From Pontibacillus litoralis JSM 072002 (GTDB taxonomy: Bacteria > Bacillota > Bacilli > Bacillales > BH030062): 64,000 nt of DNA. The position numbers and the translations under genes are program-made. The notes below the pieces were generated by a model that was not told the origin of the DNA, ran no database searches, and was given only the letters and a program-made list of their open reading frames with translations. Position 1 is the stretch's first letter. Each line of letters starts with the position of its first letter. The stretch lies in contig NZ_AVPG01000001.1 of the NCBI RefSeq assembly GCF_000775615.1, forward strand, positions 186,001 to 250,000. Direction: 5' to 3'. This document shows positions 38,382 through 48,180 of the stretch, piece after piece.

Positions 38382-38486
38382 CTTTTCCCACTGCCATGTA
38401 TATTTTCCTATTTTCCGTTAACACTATAAACCAAAAAGAACAAACTAGTTCTATTAATTATAGAAAAAGTTAAAGGAGAAAAGGAG

Positions 38487-39182
38487 ATGAATCATACAAT
38501 GGTAAAAGTAAGACAAGATGCTTGGTCACATGAAGATGATTTACTATTAGCAGAAACCGTGTTACGTCACATTCGAGAAGGAAGCACACAATTAAAAGCG
38601 TTCGATGAAGTAGGAGATCACTTGAACAGAACATCAGCTGCTTGTGGGTTTCGTTGGAATGCAGAAGTACGACAGAAATATATTCAAGCAATCGATATCG
38701 CGAAAAGACAACGGAAAGAGAAGAAACGGGCTCTAGCAGGTCAACAAACGACGAAGCCATCCAATCCCCTCTCCCCAATGATTTTCTCACAAGAGGACGA
38801 AGAGGAAATAACATGGCAAGAACCTGCAAGCGAAACAATAGTGATGGAACAACCAACGCCAGCGAAAAATGAATCGGTAACATTTGCACATATTATGGAG
38901 CAATTAAAAGAATTACAATCTCAATATCAATCAGCCAATCCTAAGAAAGTAAATGAACTAGAAAAAGAGAATCAATCCCTTCAAACGGAAAAAAGCCAAT
39001 TAGAACAACAAGTGCGTGCTTTAGAACAACGACTCCATGCTGTTCAAGAAGACTATCAAGTGCTCATTCAAGTAATGGATCGTGCTCGTAAGATGGTTGC
39101 CTTTAATGACGGTGACAGTGATGGTACGAAACCAACCTTCCGCATGGAGAAAAACGGAAATCTCGAACAACTCGCACGCTAA
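38487..39182 (+). CDS. rsfA: RsfA family prespore-specific regulator
   Basis: A 231-residue DNA-binding protein. The N-terminal MYB/SANT-like domain (about 5-60: RQDAWSHEDDLLLAETVLRH, then SAACGFRWNAEVRQKY) matches RsfA, which tunes SigF-dependent genes in the B. subtilis forespore. A linker precedes a leucine/glutamine coiled coil (about 150-200). ATG at 38487 eight bases after AAAGGAG. In B. subtilis rsfA lies elsewhere, so this location is different. Confidence 0.88.
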   Translation: MNHTMVKVRQDAWSHEDDLLLAETVLRHIREGSTQLKAFDEVGDHLNRTSAACGFRWNAEVRQKYIQAIDIAKRQRKEKKRALAGQQTTKPSNPLSPMIFSQEDEEEITWQEPASETIVMEQPTPAKNESVTFAHIMEQLKELQSQYQSANPKKVNELEKENQSLQTEKSQLEQQVRALEQRLHAVQEDYQVLIQVMDRARKMVAFNDGDSDGTKPTFRMEKNGNLEQLAR

Positions 39183-39216
39183 AAAACCTTAAGGATTATT
39201 CCTTAAGGTTTTTTTA
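39181..39216. terminator. Terminator shared by rsfA and 6S RNA
   Basis: Perfect 11-base stem AAACCTTAAGG / CCTTAAGGTTT (39184-39194, 39201-39211) with T runs on both strands. Confidence 0.9.
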
Positions 39217-39221
39217 TGTAT

Positions 39222-39424
39222 ATAACCAATCCCAATAGTGCCGTCAGAAATCCAAAGTTTTGAACCCGCTACTTGGCAGGTGGGTGCCCTGTTTCGAATT
39301 TTGTAAGTCCTTTATACTAAAGGCGTGTACTCTGTTCGAAAACGCAAGCTCCCGTAACTTAAATGTTCGGTCAAAACGATATGGTAAGATAAACGCACAC
39401 ATCAGGATTGGCTATTCAGTTTGT
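39222..39424 (-). ncRNA. ssrS: 6S RNA
   Basis: About 200 nt on the minus strand, directly downstream of aspS, the exact site of B. subtilis 6S-1 RNA (bsrA). The ends close on each other: GCCAATCC near 39413-39406 pairs with GGATTGGT near 39232-39225, followed by GTGC/GCAC pairing, as in the long 6S hairpin. The interior holds the conserved-looking CACCTGCCAAGTAGCGGGTT. 6S RNA mimics an open promoter and sequesters SigA RNA polymerase. No ORF on either strand has a ribosome site here. A covariance search would settle it. Confidence 0.82.
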
Positions 39425-39430
39425 ATTAAA

Positions 39431-39459
39431 ATAATAGCACATTCATGCGGAACTATCAA
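39431..39459 (-). promoter_or_regulatory. Promoter of 6S RNA
   Basis: TTGATA (39459-39454), 17-base spacer, TATTAT (39436-39431) with an upstream TG, giving a start near 39424. Confidence 0.72.
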
Positions 39460-39489
39460 CCGTAAAATTGATGAAAGCACATCAATCTA

Positions 39490-41280
39490 TTATAATTCTT
39501 GACGCTTTTCCTTCGCTTTCTCACCTAGCTCTAAATGTAATTCATGTAATTGCGATTCGCTCACATAATCAGGTGCTTCTGTTAGTAAGCAAGAAGCGGA
39601 CGCTGTTTTCGGGAATAAAATCGTATCACGAAGATTGGAACGACCAGCAAGTAACATAACAAGGCGATCTAAGCCTAACGCAATCCCACCATGAGGAGGT
39701 GCCCCTAGTTCAAGCGCTTCTAGTAAAAATCCGAATTGATTTTGCGCTTCCTCTTTAGTGAATCCAAGCACTTCGAACATTTTGTCTTGTAGTTCTTTTT
39801 CATATATGCGGAGACTTCCTCCACCAAGTTCATATCCATTTAGGACGATATCATACGCTTGAGCACGAGCTTCATATGGTTTGTCCGTCATCTTCTCCAC
39901 ATCTTCCCGTTCTGGCATCGTGAACGGGTGATGCGCTGCGAAATAACGATCTAACTCTTCATCGTATTCAAATAATGGCCAATCGGTTACCCATAAGAAA
40001 TTAAAAGCATTCTCATCAATTAGTTGTAATTCTTTTCCTAACTTTTGACGAAGCGCTCCTAAACTTTCTTGAACAATAGCCGTCTTGTCCGCAACGAATA
40101 ACAATAAATCGCCATCTTCTACTTGAAGAGCATGACGCAGGCTTGTGCTTTCTTCATCATTAATAAATTTAGCGATAGGCCCTTGCAATTCCCCATTATC
40201 TGCTTTCAGCCAAGCTAAACCTTTCGCACCGTAAATTTTCACGAAATCAGTTAGTTTATCAATATCTTTCCGTGAGAAGTCTGCTGCTTTGCCTTTTACA
40301 TTTATGCTGCTTACGCTACCGCCGCTTTCAATCGCGCCAGCAAATACTTTAAAGCCTGAATGCTGAACGATTTCGGAAACGTTCACTAACTCCAAATCAA
40401 AGCGAGTATCGGGCTTATCAGAACCGTAACGCTCCATTGCCTCATCATACTTCATACGTGGGAATGGTGTCGGTAAGTCCATTCCTTTTACTTCTTTTAA
40501 CAAGTGTTTCATCATACGCTCTGTCATATCCATAATGTCATCTTTCGTCATAAAGGATGTTTCAATATCGATTTGCGTAAATTCAGGTTGACGATCTGCA
40601 CGTAAATCTTCATCACGGAAACAGCGAGCAATTTGATAGTACTTCTCAAATCCAGACATCATGATGAGCTGCTTAAACAATTGCGGTGATTGTGGTAATG
40701 CATAAAAGGCACCTTCATGTACACGGCTCGGAACTAAGTAATCACGGGCACCCTCTGGCGTACTTTTCGTTAAAAGCGGCGTTTCCATTTCTAGAAAGTC
40801 ATCATTGTTCAAAAACGTACGAATCGCTTGAGTAGCTTTATGTCGTAGTTTAAATGTTTCCTGTAATGGTTTGCGACGAAGGTCTAAATAGCGATATTTT
40901 AAACGTAACTCTTCCGATGTATCCGATTCATCTTGTATTAGAAATGGTGGGTTTTTCGATTTATTTAAAATAGAAATGTGTTGTGCCATAATTTCTATTT
41001 TACCTGTTTCTAAATTATCATTCGTTGTTCCTGCTTGACGTGCTACCACTTCTCCATCGATTTCCACTACATATTCTGTTCTAACTTTTTCAGCAATATT
41101 CAGTGCTTCTTCTGATACTTCAGGATTGAATACTACTTGTACCACACCAGAACGATCACGTAAATCAACGAAAATAAGCCCGCCTAAATCACGGCGTTTT
41201 TGTACCCATCCTTTTAATTTCACTTGTTGTCCAATATGGCTTTCTCTTAGATGACCACTTAATTGTCGTTGTTCACTCAT
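39490..41280 (-). CDS. aspS: Aspartyl-tRNA synthetase
   Basis: Class II synthetase of bacterial type (596 residues). The N-terminal OB anticodon domain has [26 protein letters not shown]; motif 2 is [21 protein letters not shown] and motif 3 is [14 protein letters not shown], with the GAD insertion domain between. ATG at 41280 lies seven bases after GGGGG; the neighbouring ATG at 41283 is possible. It overlaps the hisS stop and shares its T-box leader. Confidence 0.97.
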   Translation of the reverse strand: MSEQRQLSGHLRESHIGQQVKLKGWVQKRRDLGGLIFVDLRDRSGVVQVVFNPEVSEEALNIAEKVRTEYVVEIDGEVVARQAGTTNDNLETGKIEIMAQHISILNKSKNPPFLIQDESDTSEELRLKYRYLDLRRKPLQETFKLRHKATQAIRTFLNNDDFLEMETPLLTKSTPEGARDYLVPSRVHEGAFYALPQSPQLFKQLIMMSGFEKYYQIARCFRDEDLRADRQPEFTQIDIETSFMTKDDIMDMTERMMKHLLKEVKGMDLPTPFPRMKYDEAMERYGSDKPDTRFDLELVNVSEIVQHSGFKVFAGAIESGGSVSSINVKGKAADFSRKDIDKLTDFVKIYGAKGLAWLKADNGELQGPIAKFINDEESTSLRHALQVEDGDLLLFVADKTAIVQESLGALRQKLGKELQLIDENAFNFLWVTDWPLFEYDEELDRYFAAHHPFTMPEREDVEKMTDKPYEARAQAYDIVLNGYELGGGSLRIYEKELQDKMFEVLGFTKEEAQNQFGFLLEALELGAPPHGGIALGLDRLVMLLAGRSNLRDTILFPKTASASCLLTEAPDYVSESQLHELHLELGEKAKEKRQEL

Positions 41281-42563
41281 CATGCATCCCCCTTAAGCTC
41301 TCGTTTCATATGTTCTACTATAGTTGATAATGCAATTGTTTCTTGTTCGCCTGTTTCCATGTTCTTGACATTAATTTGGCCATTCGTAAGTTCATCTTCT
41401 CCTAATACGAGAACGTAATGAGCGTTCAGACGATCTGCCGCTTTAAACTGTGCCTTCATTTTCTTCCCAGCGTAATCTTTATCCACTTGGATTCCTGCTT
41501 GGCGTAATTGATAGACAATAGCTGCTGCTTCTTGCTCAGCCTCTTCTCCTAAAGAAACAACGTAGCATTCTAATTTATCTTCTATTGGCAGCGTAATCCC
41601 TTCTGCTTCTAAGGCCATAAGCAATCGTTCAATACTTAAGGCAAAGCCAATACCAGGTGTCGCAGGTCCTCCCACTTCTTCCACAAGACCGTTGTAACGA
41701 CCTCCACCACTTAACGTCGTAATAGCGCCAAACCCTTTCGCATTACTCATAATTTCGAAAGCTGTATGATTGTAATAGTCAAGGCCACGAACTAAGTTAG
41801 GATCAATTTCATATTCAATTCCCATTCGATCTAATATGGATTTTACCGCTTCAAAGTACGCGCGGGATTCGTCATTTAAATAATCTAAAATAGATGGTGC
41901 CGTGTGCATGGATTCGTGTTCACGGTCTTTCTTACAATCTAATACACGCATTGGATTCGTCGCTAGTCTGCTTTGACAATCTTCACACAACTCTTCCTTA
42001 TACGGTTGAAAATGTTCCACTAATGCTTGGCGGTGACGTGAACGGCTTTTCTTATCGCCCAAACTATTCAGAACTAGCTTCAAAGAAGAAAGCCCTAGCT
42101 CTTTATAAGCGTTCATGGCTAGTGCAATAACCTCTGCATCTATCGCTGGATCATCACTTCCTAATGCTTCAACACCGAATTGGACGAATTGACGCATGCG
42201 GCCTTGTTGTGGTCGTTCATAACGGAACATAGGGCCCGAATAGAACAGTTTCGTCGGTTGATTCGGTGATCCATATATTTTATTTTGCACAAAAGAACGA
42301 ACAACAGAAGCCGTTCCCTCAGGGCGAAGTGTGAGACTGCGATCGCCACGGTCTGTAAATGTATACATCTCTTTTTGGACAATATCTGTAGAATCCCCTA
42401 CCCCACGTTGAAATAGTTCAGTATGCTCAAAAACGGGAGTACGTATCTCTTTATAGTTATAGCGATAGCATAAATCTGTTAAGGCAGATTCAACGTACTG
42501 CCACTTCTCTACCTCACCAGGTAAAATGTCTTGTGTGCCACGAGGGCCTTTAAAACTACTCAT
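41280..42563 (-). CDS. hisS: Histidyl-tRNA synthetase
   Basis: Class II synthetase (427 residues) charging tRNA-His. It starts [17 protein letters not shown]; motif 2 is [19 protein letters not shown], the histidine A motif [14 protein letters not shown] and SGGGRYNGL follow, and the C-terminal anticodon domain begins near 335. ATG 42563 is six bases after GGAGG; ATG 42566 is also possible. First gene of hisS-aspS, under a T-box leader. Confidence 0.97.
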   Translation of the reverse strand: MSSFKGPRGTQDILPGEVEKWQYVESALTDLCYRYNYKEIRTPVFEHTELFQRGVGDSTDIVQKEMYTFTDRGDRSLTLRPEGTASVVRSFVQNKIYGSPNQPTKLFYSGPMFRYERPQQGRMRQFVQFGVEALGSDDPAIDAEVIALAMNAYKELGLSSLKLVLNSLGDKKSRSRHRQALVEHFQPYKEELCEDCQSRLATNPMRVLDCKKDREHESMHTAPSILDYLNDESRAYFEAVKSILDRMGIEYEIDPNLVRGLDYYNHTAFEIMSNAKGFGAITTLSGGGRYNGLVEEVGGPATPGIGFALSIERLLMALEAEGITLPIEDKLECYVVSLGEEAEQEAAAIVYQLRQAGIQVDKDYAGKKMKAQFKAADRLNAHYVLVLGEDELTNGQINVKNMETGEQETIALSTIVEHMKRELKGDA

Positions 42564-42645
42564 CATTTTCCTCCTTAATTTGTAGAAACCAACAATCGAT
42601 GTACTATTGCGATTGAATTATTTCAAATATTCATGGCCAATAATA

Positions 42646-42956
42646 CAAAAAAATATCCCGTCACCTATCCGAATATGTATCGAATAGGGACGAGATATTC
42701 CCGCGTTGCCACCCTAATTGAAGCTTGTTACTTCCACTTAAACAGTTAACGCCTGCTACGTCCAGCACCTACTCATTTTTTCGATGCGGAGCCTAAGGAA
42801 TGTCTTTCATTAATCTCAATATGTAAAAGTGTTTTCAGCCTCGGACACTTTCTCTCTATCCATTTGATGATTACCTACTTTTTCCCTCATTGGTTCTATC
42901 TTCATTAAATTGTATTCTTCATCGACCATTTCGCATAAATAAAACGAATTGAATTG
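42646..42956 (-). promoter_or_regulatory. T-box riboswitch leader of hisS-aspS
   Basis: Leader of about 310 nt. The T-box AGGGTGGCAACGCG (42715-42702) is followed by a terminator whose arms (near 42696-42682 and 42667-42653) precede seven T. Upstream are GGATAGAGAG and AGGCTGAAAA stem I elements, then ATGAAAGACATTCC, where GAC (42804-42802, Asp) and CAT (42802-42800, His) overlap in the specifier position. The leader therefore could sense either tRNA; the fold was not computed. Confidence 0.9.
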
Positions 42957-42962
42957 ATTACT

Positions 42963-42991
42963 ATCATAATGATGAAAGCCCCTCATGTCAA
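42963..42991 (-). promoter_or_regulatory. SigA promoter of the hisS-aspS leader
   Basis: TTGACA (42991-42986), 17-base spacer, TATGAT (42968-42963). The -35 box includes the TGA stop of the small upstream gene. Confidence 0.87.
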
Positions 42992-43161
42992 GAACGTTTC
43001 ATGCTTTCTAAAATTTTTTTTATTTCTTGTCTGTCCGTACCTAATGTACTTGTTGATGCCATCCTGTTCAAAACTCGCTCTCCTCCGCCAATACTCCGTT
43101 GAACACCGAATATATCCCGTCCATAATTATAGGACTGTTGTTGTTGATCACTTTCCTTCAT
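42988..43161 (-). CDS. yrzK: Small hypothetical protein in the yrzK position
   Basis: A 57-residue ORF with AGGTGTGAAG upstream of its ATG at 43161. It begins MKESDQQQQSYNYGRDIFG, has a Gly-rich centre (RSIGGGERVLNRM), and ends in a charged helix (DRQEIKKILESMKRS). B. subtilis has the small unknown gene yrzK between yrvJ and hisS, so the name rests on position. Function unknown. Its stop codon lies within the hisS -35 box. Confidence 0.6.
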   Translation of the reverse strand: MKESDQQQQSYNYGRDIFGVQRSIGGGERVLNRMASTSTLGTDRQEIKKILESMKRS

Positions 43162-43304
43162 GTTTCTTCACACCTATCATTTTTCTAAATAGCCTACCCA
43201 AAAATATAGGATTAATTTCATAAAAAACAGGATATATGAAATTGATGATAGAATGGTAATGATTACGTTCCTTTGTAATCATTACATCAAGGAGGAATTA
43301 TACT

Positions 43305-44783
43305 GTGCAAATGAAAAAAATTGTATTATTACTTCTCGTTTTTTGTTTAACTGATGTCCTTTTGATCCATGAAAGGGTTGTCACTGCTGAACGAGTAGTC
43401 ATAATTGATGAACCTATTAACGTCCGCTCTGGTCCTGGTGTAAATAATACTATAATCGGACAAGTATACATGGACGACGAATATGAAAAAGTTACCCAAA
43501 AAGGAAATTGGATAAAAATCCGTTACAATGGTGAAGCTGGTTGGATCCATGCCAATTATGTAACAACAGTGGAAGCAGCATCTTCATTCAATGAAACGGC
43601 CTTTGTTCGTGTAAACGGATTAAACATTCGTTCCAAACCAACTACATCTGCTTCCATCCTTGGACAGCTCAATAAAGGGACGAAAGTGCAAACAATTACT
43701 GAGCAGAATAACTGGGTAAAGATATCATTTCAACAAAAAGAAGGTTGGATTGCAAAGGAGTATCTACAACACAACTCTGGAGAACCTGCTACAGCTCAAC
43801 AAGCTACCAAAAAAGGAACCATTACTGTACAAACCCCTATTTTAAATGTTCGTAGTGAAGCAAACATGCAAAGCAATACGTTAGCGCAAGTAAATCAAGG
43901 AGACTCCTTTTCGTACTATCAGCAAGTGAATGGTTGGTACGAAATAGAACTCCCTAACGGTGTAAAAGGTTGGGTAGCCAATTGGTTAGTAAGTACACAA
44001 CATGCTTCGCAACAAATAAATGGATTGATCACTTTGCTGCACGATGGTACGAACATTCGCCAAGGTCCATCTACAAATTCTTCTATAGTCGGAACAGGGG
44101 CACAAGGAGAACAATATGAAGTAGTCCATCAGGAAAATGGTTGGTATGAAATTGAATATAACGGAGCTACCGCCTATGTCGCCGATTGGATTGTGACACA
44201 AGATCAAAACGTATACAATGAACAAGCTTCCCGTCAAGTAGGATTACAAAATAAAACAATCGTCATTGATCCAGGGCATGGCGGCCGGGATGTAGGTACA
44301 ACGAGCACAAGCGGCATGTATGAGAAGTATTTGACGTTAGAAACGGCTCAACGATTAGAGGACAAGCTTGAACTTGCTGGAGCAAACGTATTCTTAACAA
44401 GAGATGATGATTCTTACATTACGTTAAGTTCAAGAGCATTATTAGCAAATATCCGGAGTGCAGATGCCTTTTTGAGCTTACACTACAATAGCTTTCCACA
44501 GTCTCCGGATGCAAATGGAATCGGTACATTTTATTACAACGAACAACACAAAGCTTTTGCTGAAACGATGCAGCGTGCGATGATAGAAGCTACAGGTTTA
44601 AACGATCGGCAAACGAAGCGCGGTGACTTTCATGTTATACGAGAAAATCAACAACAAGCATTATTGCTCGAACTAGGCTTTCTCTCCAACGAAAAAGAAG
44701 CTTATTATGTACAAACGAATGAATATCAGGAAAAGATAATACGAGGAATAACAGCCGGACTTATTCAACATTTTTCTTACTAG
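43305..44783 (+). CDS. yrvJ: Secreted N-acetylmuramoyl-L-alanine amidase with four SH3b repeats (YrvJ-like)
   Basis: Cell-wall hydrolase that cuts the bond between muramic acid and the stem peptide. The 492-residue protein has a signal peptide (1-28), four bacterial SH3 domains (about 28-88, 98-155, 171-231, 239-297; each opens with an N-x-RSxP or N-IRQGP-type motif) that bind wall, and an Amidase_3 domain (318-490). Zinc and catalytic residues are H325 (DPGHGG), E346, His in LSLHYNS and Glu in LLLELGFLSN. GTG start at 43305, nine bases after AAGGAGG. In B. subtilis YrvJ lies at the same place. Confidence 0.93.
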   Translation: MQMKKIVLLLLVFCLTDVLLIHERVVTAERVVIIDEPINVRSGPGVNNTIIGQVYMDDEYEKVTQKGNWIKIRYNGEAGWIHANYVTTVEAASSFNETAFVRVNGLNIRSKPTTSASILGQLNKGTKVQTITEQNNWVKISFQQKEGWIAKEYLQHNSGEPATAQQATKKGTITVQTPILNVRSEANMQSNTLAQVNQGDSFSYYQQVNGWYEIELPNGVKGWVANWLVSTQHASQQINGLITLLHDGTNIRQGPSTNSSIVGTGAQGEQYEVVHQENGWYEIEYNGATAYVADWIVTQDQNVYNEQASRQVGLQNKTIVIDPGHGGRDVGTTSTSGMYEKYLTLETAQRLEDKLELAGANVFLTRDDDSYITLSSRALLANIRSADAFLSLHYNSFPQSPDANGIGTFYYNEQHKAFAETMQRAMIEATGLNDRQTKRGDFHVIRENQQQALLLELGFLSNEKEAYYVQTNEYQEKIIRGITAGLIQHFSY

Positions 44784-44789
44784 TATAAA

Positions 44790-44834
44790 GAAAGGAAGCA
44801 TGCGTCATTCCGATACGCATACTTCCTTTTATTT
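44790..44834. terminator. Bidirectional terminator between amidase gene and dtd
   Basis: Fifteen-base stem AAAGGAAGCATGCGT / ACGCATACTTCCTTT (44791-44805, 44815-44829, one mismatch), T-rich after on the plus strand. Confidence 0.85.
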
Positions 44835-45279
44835 ACCGTTCTGCTGTGTCTAATATTAACGTAACAGGCCCTACGTTAGTTAAAGATACATCCATCATAG
44901 CTCCAAAGCTTCCAGTCTCTACCTCTACACCTTGTTTTCGCACCATTTCATTAAACGCTTCATACAATTGTTTGGCAGGCTCTGGCTTCGCTGCATTCAT
45001 AAAATTAGGACGTCTTCCCTTCCGGCAGTCACCATACAAGGTGAATTGAGAAATAGACAAAACTTGACCACCAATATCCTTCAATGAGAGGTTCAATTTA
45101 TGGTCATCATCCTCAAATATGCGCAAATTAGATATTTTATCTGCTAAATACTTGGCATCCTCTTCTGTATCCTCATGCGTAACACCTAATAATACGACAA
45201 GTCCTTCTGTAATTTGCCCTGTTATTTCTCCTTTAACGGTTACGCTAGCATTTTTACCTCTTTGAATAACAGCCCGCAT
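44833..45279 (-). CDS. dtd: D-aminoacyl-tRNA deacylase
   Basis: Dtd removes D-amino acids (and glycine from tRNA-Ala) to protect translation. The 148-residue protein has the two signature motifs that build the active site across the dimer: [17 protein letters not shown] near 78 and [11 protein letters not shown] at the C-terminus. Twelve bases separate it from relA, so they are cotranscribed. Confidence 0.96.
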   Translation of the reverse strand: MRAVIQRGKNASVTVKGEITGQITEGLVVLLGVTHEDTEEDAKYLADKISNLRIFEDDDHKLNLSLKDIGGQVLSISQFTLYGDCRKGRRPNFMNAAKPEPAKQLYEAFNEMVRKQGVEVETGSFGAMMDVSLTNVGPVTLILDTAER

Positions 45280-45291
45280 CGAATCTCCCCC

Positions 45292-47499
45292 TTATTGCAA
45301 CACTCGTCTTACTGTATATACATCTGGAATTTGTTTGATTCTCTCTACGATTTTACGCATATGGTTCGTATCATAAATAAGTATGGTCATATGAATAGTT
45401 GCCATTTTATTACGATCGGATTTACCAGATACAGCGACAATATTCGTTTTCGTTTCATTAACGGCTTGAAGAACTTCATTTAATAAGCCACGGCGGTCAT
45501 AACCAGAAATCTCAATATCTAAACTATATTGCTTACCTCCCGTCCCCGCTCCTTCCCATTCTACTGGTAATAAGCGTGGTTGAATATCTTCCGTCTGCAC
45601 GTTTGGACAATCAGAACGGTGGACAGAAACACCACGACCTTTCGTGATGTACCCGACAATATCGTCACCTGGAACAGGATTACAGCATCTTGATAAACGT
45701 ACAAGTAAATTATCTACCCCTTTTACTTTAACACCTGAATCCTTTTTCTTGGCAGCTTTGGAAGGGGGCTTCATTTCACTTTTCACATCTTCAATCGTTT
45801 CTTCTAAGTCTTGCACTTTCTCTTGCTGCTTGCGAATCTTCTCTGTTAATCGGGTCGCAATCTGCGCGGCAGTAATTCCTTGATAGCCAACAGCAGCATA
45901 CATATCATCTTCATTATGAAAGTTAAATTTCTCACAGACACGCTGAATATTATCTGTCGTTAAAACCTCTTTCGGTTCTAAATCAAAGCCGCGAATTTCT
46001 TTATCGATTAACTCTTTCCCTTTGACGATGTTTTCATCCCGGCGTTGCTTTTTGAAAAATTGTTTAATCTTATTTTTAGCTTGAGAGGTTTGGGTAATCT
46101 TAATCCAGTCTTTAGATGGACCGTAGGAATGTTTAGAAGTCATCACCTCAACGATGTCACCGGTCTTTAATTTATAATCTAACGGTTCCATTTTGCCGTT
46201 AATTTTCGCACCAATGGTTTGATTGCCGATTTCTGTATGGATACGAAAAGCGAAATCAATAGGATTCGATCCTGACGGCAACTCAATCACATCGCCTTTA
46301 GGAGTAAAGACATATACCATATCGGAAAATAAATCGACTTTTAAAGATTCCATAAATTCTTCTGCATCGTGGGTTTCATTTTGCCACTCTAGAATTTCAC
46401 GGAACCAACTTAAACGTTCATCAAAGGTTTGAGTGCTTTGATCGATTTGCTTTCCTTCTTTATAAGCCCAATGAGCAGCAATTCCAAACTCGGCAATGTC
46501 ATGCATTTCCTGCGTCCGAATTTGAACCTCTAATGGATCTCCCTTAGGACCAATGACCGTTGTATGAAGGGATTGATATAAATTCGGTTTCGGCATAGCA
46601 ATATAGTCTTTAAACCGTCCAGGCATTGGTTTCCAACACGTATGAATAATACCTAAAACCGCATAGCAATCTTTAATTGTACGAACGATCACACGGACAG
46701 CTAATAAATCGTATATTTCATTGAATTGTTTATTCTCTAGTACCATTTTGCGATAGATACTATATAAGTGTTTAGGACGTCCAGATATCTCAGCTGTTAT
46801 GTTTACATCGTCTAATTGATTCTGTATTTCATCCATTACTTCCCCAATATAAAATTCTCGTTCATTTCGCTTCTGTTTCATAAGGTGAACGATTCGATAA
46901 TATTGTTGTGGATTTAAATAACGTAACGCAGTATCCTCAAGCTCCCACTTAATTGTAGATATCCCGATGCGATGAGCAAGAGGAGCAAATATTTCTAACG
47001 TTTCATTGGAAATACGCCTTTGCTTCTCCGGTGGTAAATGTTTCAATGTTCGCATATTGTGAAGACGATCCGCTAATTTGATTAAGATAACGCGAATATC
47101 CTTCGCCATTGCTACAAACATTTTACGATGATTTTCCGCTTGTTGAGCTTCCTTAGATTTGTATTTGATTTTCCCTAATTTCGTAACGCCATCAACAAGC
47201 ATCGCTACTTCTTCATTGAAGGCTGCTTGTAAATCTTCTACGGTTACATCAGTATCCTCTACGACATCATGCAAAAAGCCACCAGCAATCGTTACCGGAT
47301 CCATCTCCAACTCCACGAGAATACCAGCTACTTGGACAGGATGAATAATATACGGTTCTCCTGATTTACGATATTGCTCTTGATGCGCTTCATGTGCATA
47401 CTCGTATGCTCGGCGAATAAACGTAGTATCTTCTTTAGATAGATACGCGCCAGCTTGCTCCATCACTTCATCTGCTGTCAATATTTTATCTTTAGACAT
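45292..47499 (-). CDS. relA: Bifunctional (p)ppGpp synthetase/hydrolase RelA
   Basis: Long RSH enzyme (735 residues) that makes and degrades the stringent alarmone. HD hydrolase domain with HD at 77-78 (FLHDVVEDT), synthetase domain with YQSLHTTVIGPKG, TGS domain (VFTPKGDVIELPSGSNPIDFA), zinc-finger region with CCNPVPGDDIVG, and C-terminal ACT domain. Both catalytic sites look intact. AAAGGTGA precedes the ATG. The leader carries its own promoter and a 5' hairpin. Confidence 0.97.
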   Translation of the reverse strand: MSKDKILTADEVMEQAGAYLSKEDTTFIRRAYEYAHEAHQEQYRKSGEPYIIHPVQVAGILVELEMDPVTIAGGFLHDVVEDTDVTVEDLQAAFNEEVAMLVDGVTKLGKIKYKSKEAQQAENHRKMFVAMAKDIRVILIKLADRLHNMRTLKHLPPEKQRRISNETLEIFAPLAHRIGISTIKWELEDTALRYLNPQQYYRIVHLMKQKRNEREFYIGEVMDEIQNQLDDVNITAEISGRPKHLYSIYRKMVLENKQFNEIYDLLAVRVIVRTIKDCYAVLGIIHTCWKPMPGRFKDYIAMPKPNLYQSLHTTVIGPKGDPLEVQIRTQEMHDIAEFGIAAHWAYKEGKQIDQSTQTFDERLSWFREILEWQNETHDAEEFMESLKVDLFSDMVYVFTPKGDVIELPSGSNPIDFAFRIHTEIGNQTIGAKINGKMEPLDYKLKTGDIVEVMTSKHSYGPSKDWIKITQTSQAKNKIKQFFKKQRRDENIVKGKELIDKEIRGFDLEPKEVLTTDNIQRVCEKFNFHNEDDMYAAVGYQGITAAQIATRLTEKIRKQQEKVQDLEETIEDVKSEMKPPSKAAKKKDSGVKVKGVDNLLVRLSRCCNPVPGDDIVGYITKGRGVSVHRSDCPNVQTEDIQPRLLPVEWEGAGTGGKQYSLDIEISGYDRRGLLNEVLQAVNETKTNIVAVSGKSDRNKMATIHMTILIYDTNHMRKIVERIKQIPDVYTVRRVLQ

Positions 47500-47557
47500 C
47501 CTATCACCTTTATACTAAAAAATTCTTCAAGCCTATTATTCCCATTATTTTAAAAAT

Positions 47558-47603
47558 ACGACTTTTACATTGTCGGTAAAAGTCGTGAATTGTAATCATT
47601 ATA
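47558..47603 (-). promoter_or_regulatory. relA promoter region and 5'-end hairpin
   Basis: An extended -10 (TGTTATAAT, hexamer 47603-47598) predicts a start near 47591. The first transcribed bases would form a perfect 11-base stem ACGACTTTTAC / GTAAAAGTCGT (47586-47576 with 47568-47558) with a seven-base loop, followed by ATTTTTAAAAT. It may be an attenuator, a stabilising 5' hairpin or a second terminator for apt. Confidence 0.5.
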
Positions 47604-47625
47604 ACACTTATTTCCGTATTAATAT

Positions 47626-47656
47626 AGGAAAAGAGCACTCCTATTAGAGCACTCTT
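47626..47656 (-). terminator. apt terminator
   Basis: Minus-strand stem AAGAGTGCTC / GAGTGCTCTT (47656-47647 with 47640-47631) with two G-T pairs, then TTTTCC. Confidence 0.7.
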
Positions 47657-47667
47657 CATATAGCCTA

Positions 47668-48180
47668 TTAATATTGCATTAGCGCAACAAGATCATACTG
47701 TTCTAGCTTCTCTCGTCCGTTTAAATAAGTTAATTCGACAAGAAAAGCACAACCTACTACAATGCCCCCTAATTCTTCTACCAGCTTGATAGTTGCTTCA
47801 ATTGTACCACCAGTTGCTAGCAAATCATCAGTAATTAACACGCGTTGTCCGGGTTTAATAGCATCTTTATGAATCGTTAATACGTCCTTGCCATACTCTA
47901 ATCCATAGTCTGCCTTAATCGTTTCCCTTGGTAGCTTTCCTTCTTTACGTACGGGAGCAAACCCTACTTCCATTGAATACGCAACCGGGCAACCAATAAT
48001 AAATCCTCTTGCTTCAGGACCAACGATGATATCAATTTCTTTCTCTTTAGCATAGTCGACAATTTGATCGACAGCATATTTAAAAGCCTTTCCATTATCC
48101 ATTAATGTCGTAATATCTTTAAATTGAATACCTTCTGATGGCCAATCTTGTACAACTGTTATATAATCCTTAAGATTCAT
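47668..48180 (-). CDS. apt: Adenine phosphoribosyltransferase
   Basis: Apt converts adenine and PRPP to AMP. The 170-residue protein has the PRPP-binding motif [13 protein letters not shown] near 118, [15 protein letters not shown] and the [10 protein letters not shown] loop. It overlaps the recJ 3' end by 11 bases and ends in a hairpin before relA; this recJ-apt-relA order is standard in Bacillales. Confidence 0.96.
   Translation of the reverse strand: MNLKDYITVVQDWPSEGIQFKDITTLMDNGKAFKYAVDQIVDYAKEKEIDIIVGPEARGFIIGCPVAYSMEVGFAPVRKEGKLPRETIKADYGLEYGKDVLTIHKDAIKPGQRVLITDDLLATGGTIEATIKLVEELGGIVVGCAFLVELTYLNGREKLEQYDLVALMQY

Noticed and set aside
38470-38889. 139-codon minus-strand open frame
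   Set aside because: Antisense shadow of rsfA, Leu-rich, no start signal.
39260-39502. 80-codon plus-strand open frame over the 6S RNA
   Set aside because: No ribosome site; the sequence is explained better by the 6S RNA and its promoter on the minus strand.
47631-47656. Apparent direct repeat GAGCACTC in the apt-relA gap
   Set aside because: The two copies pair through G-T wobbles as the apt terminator hairpin; not a separate repeat element.
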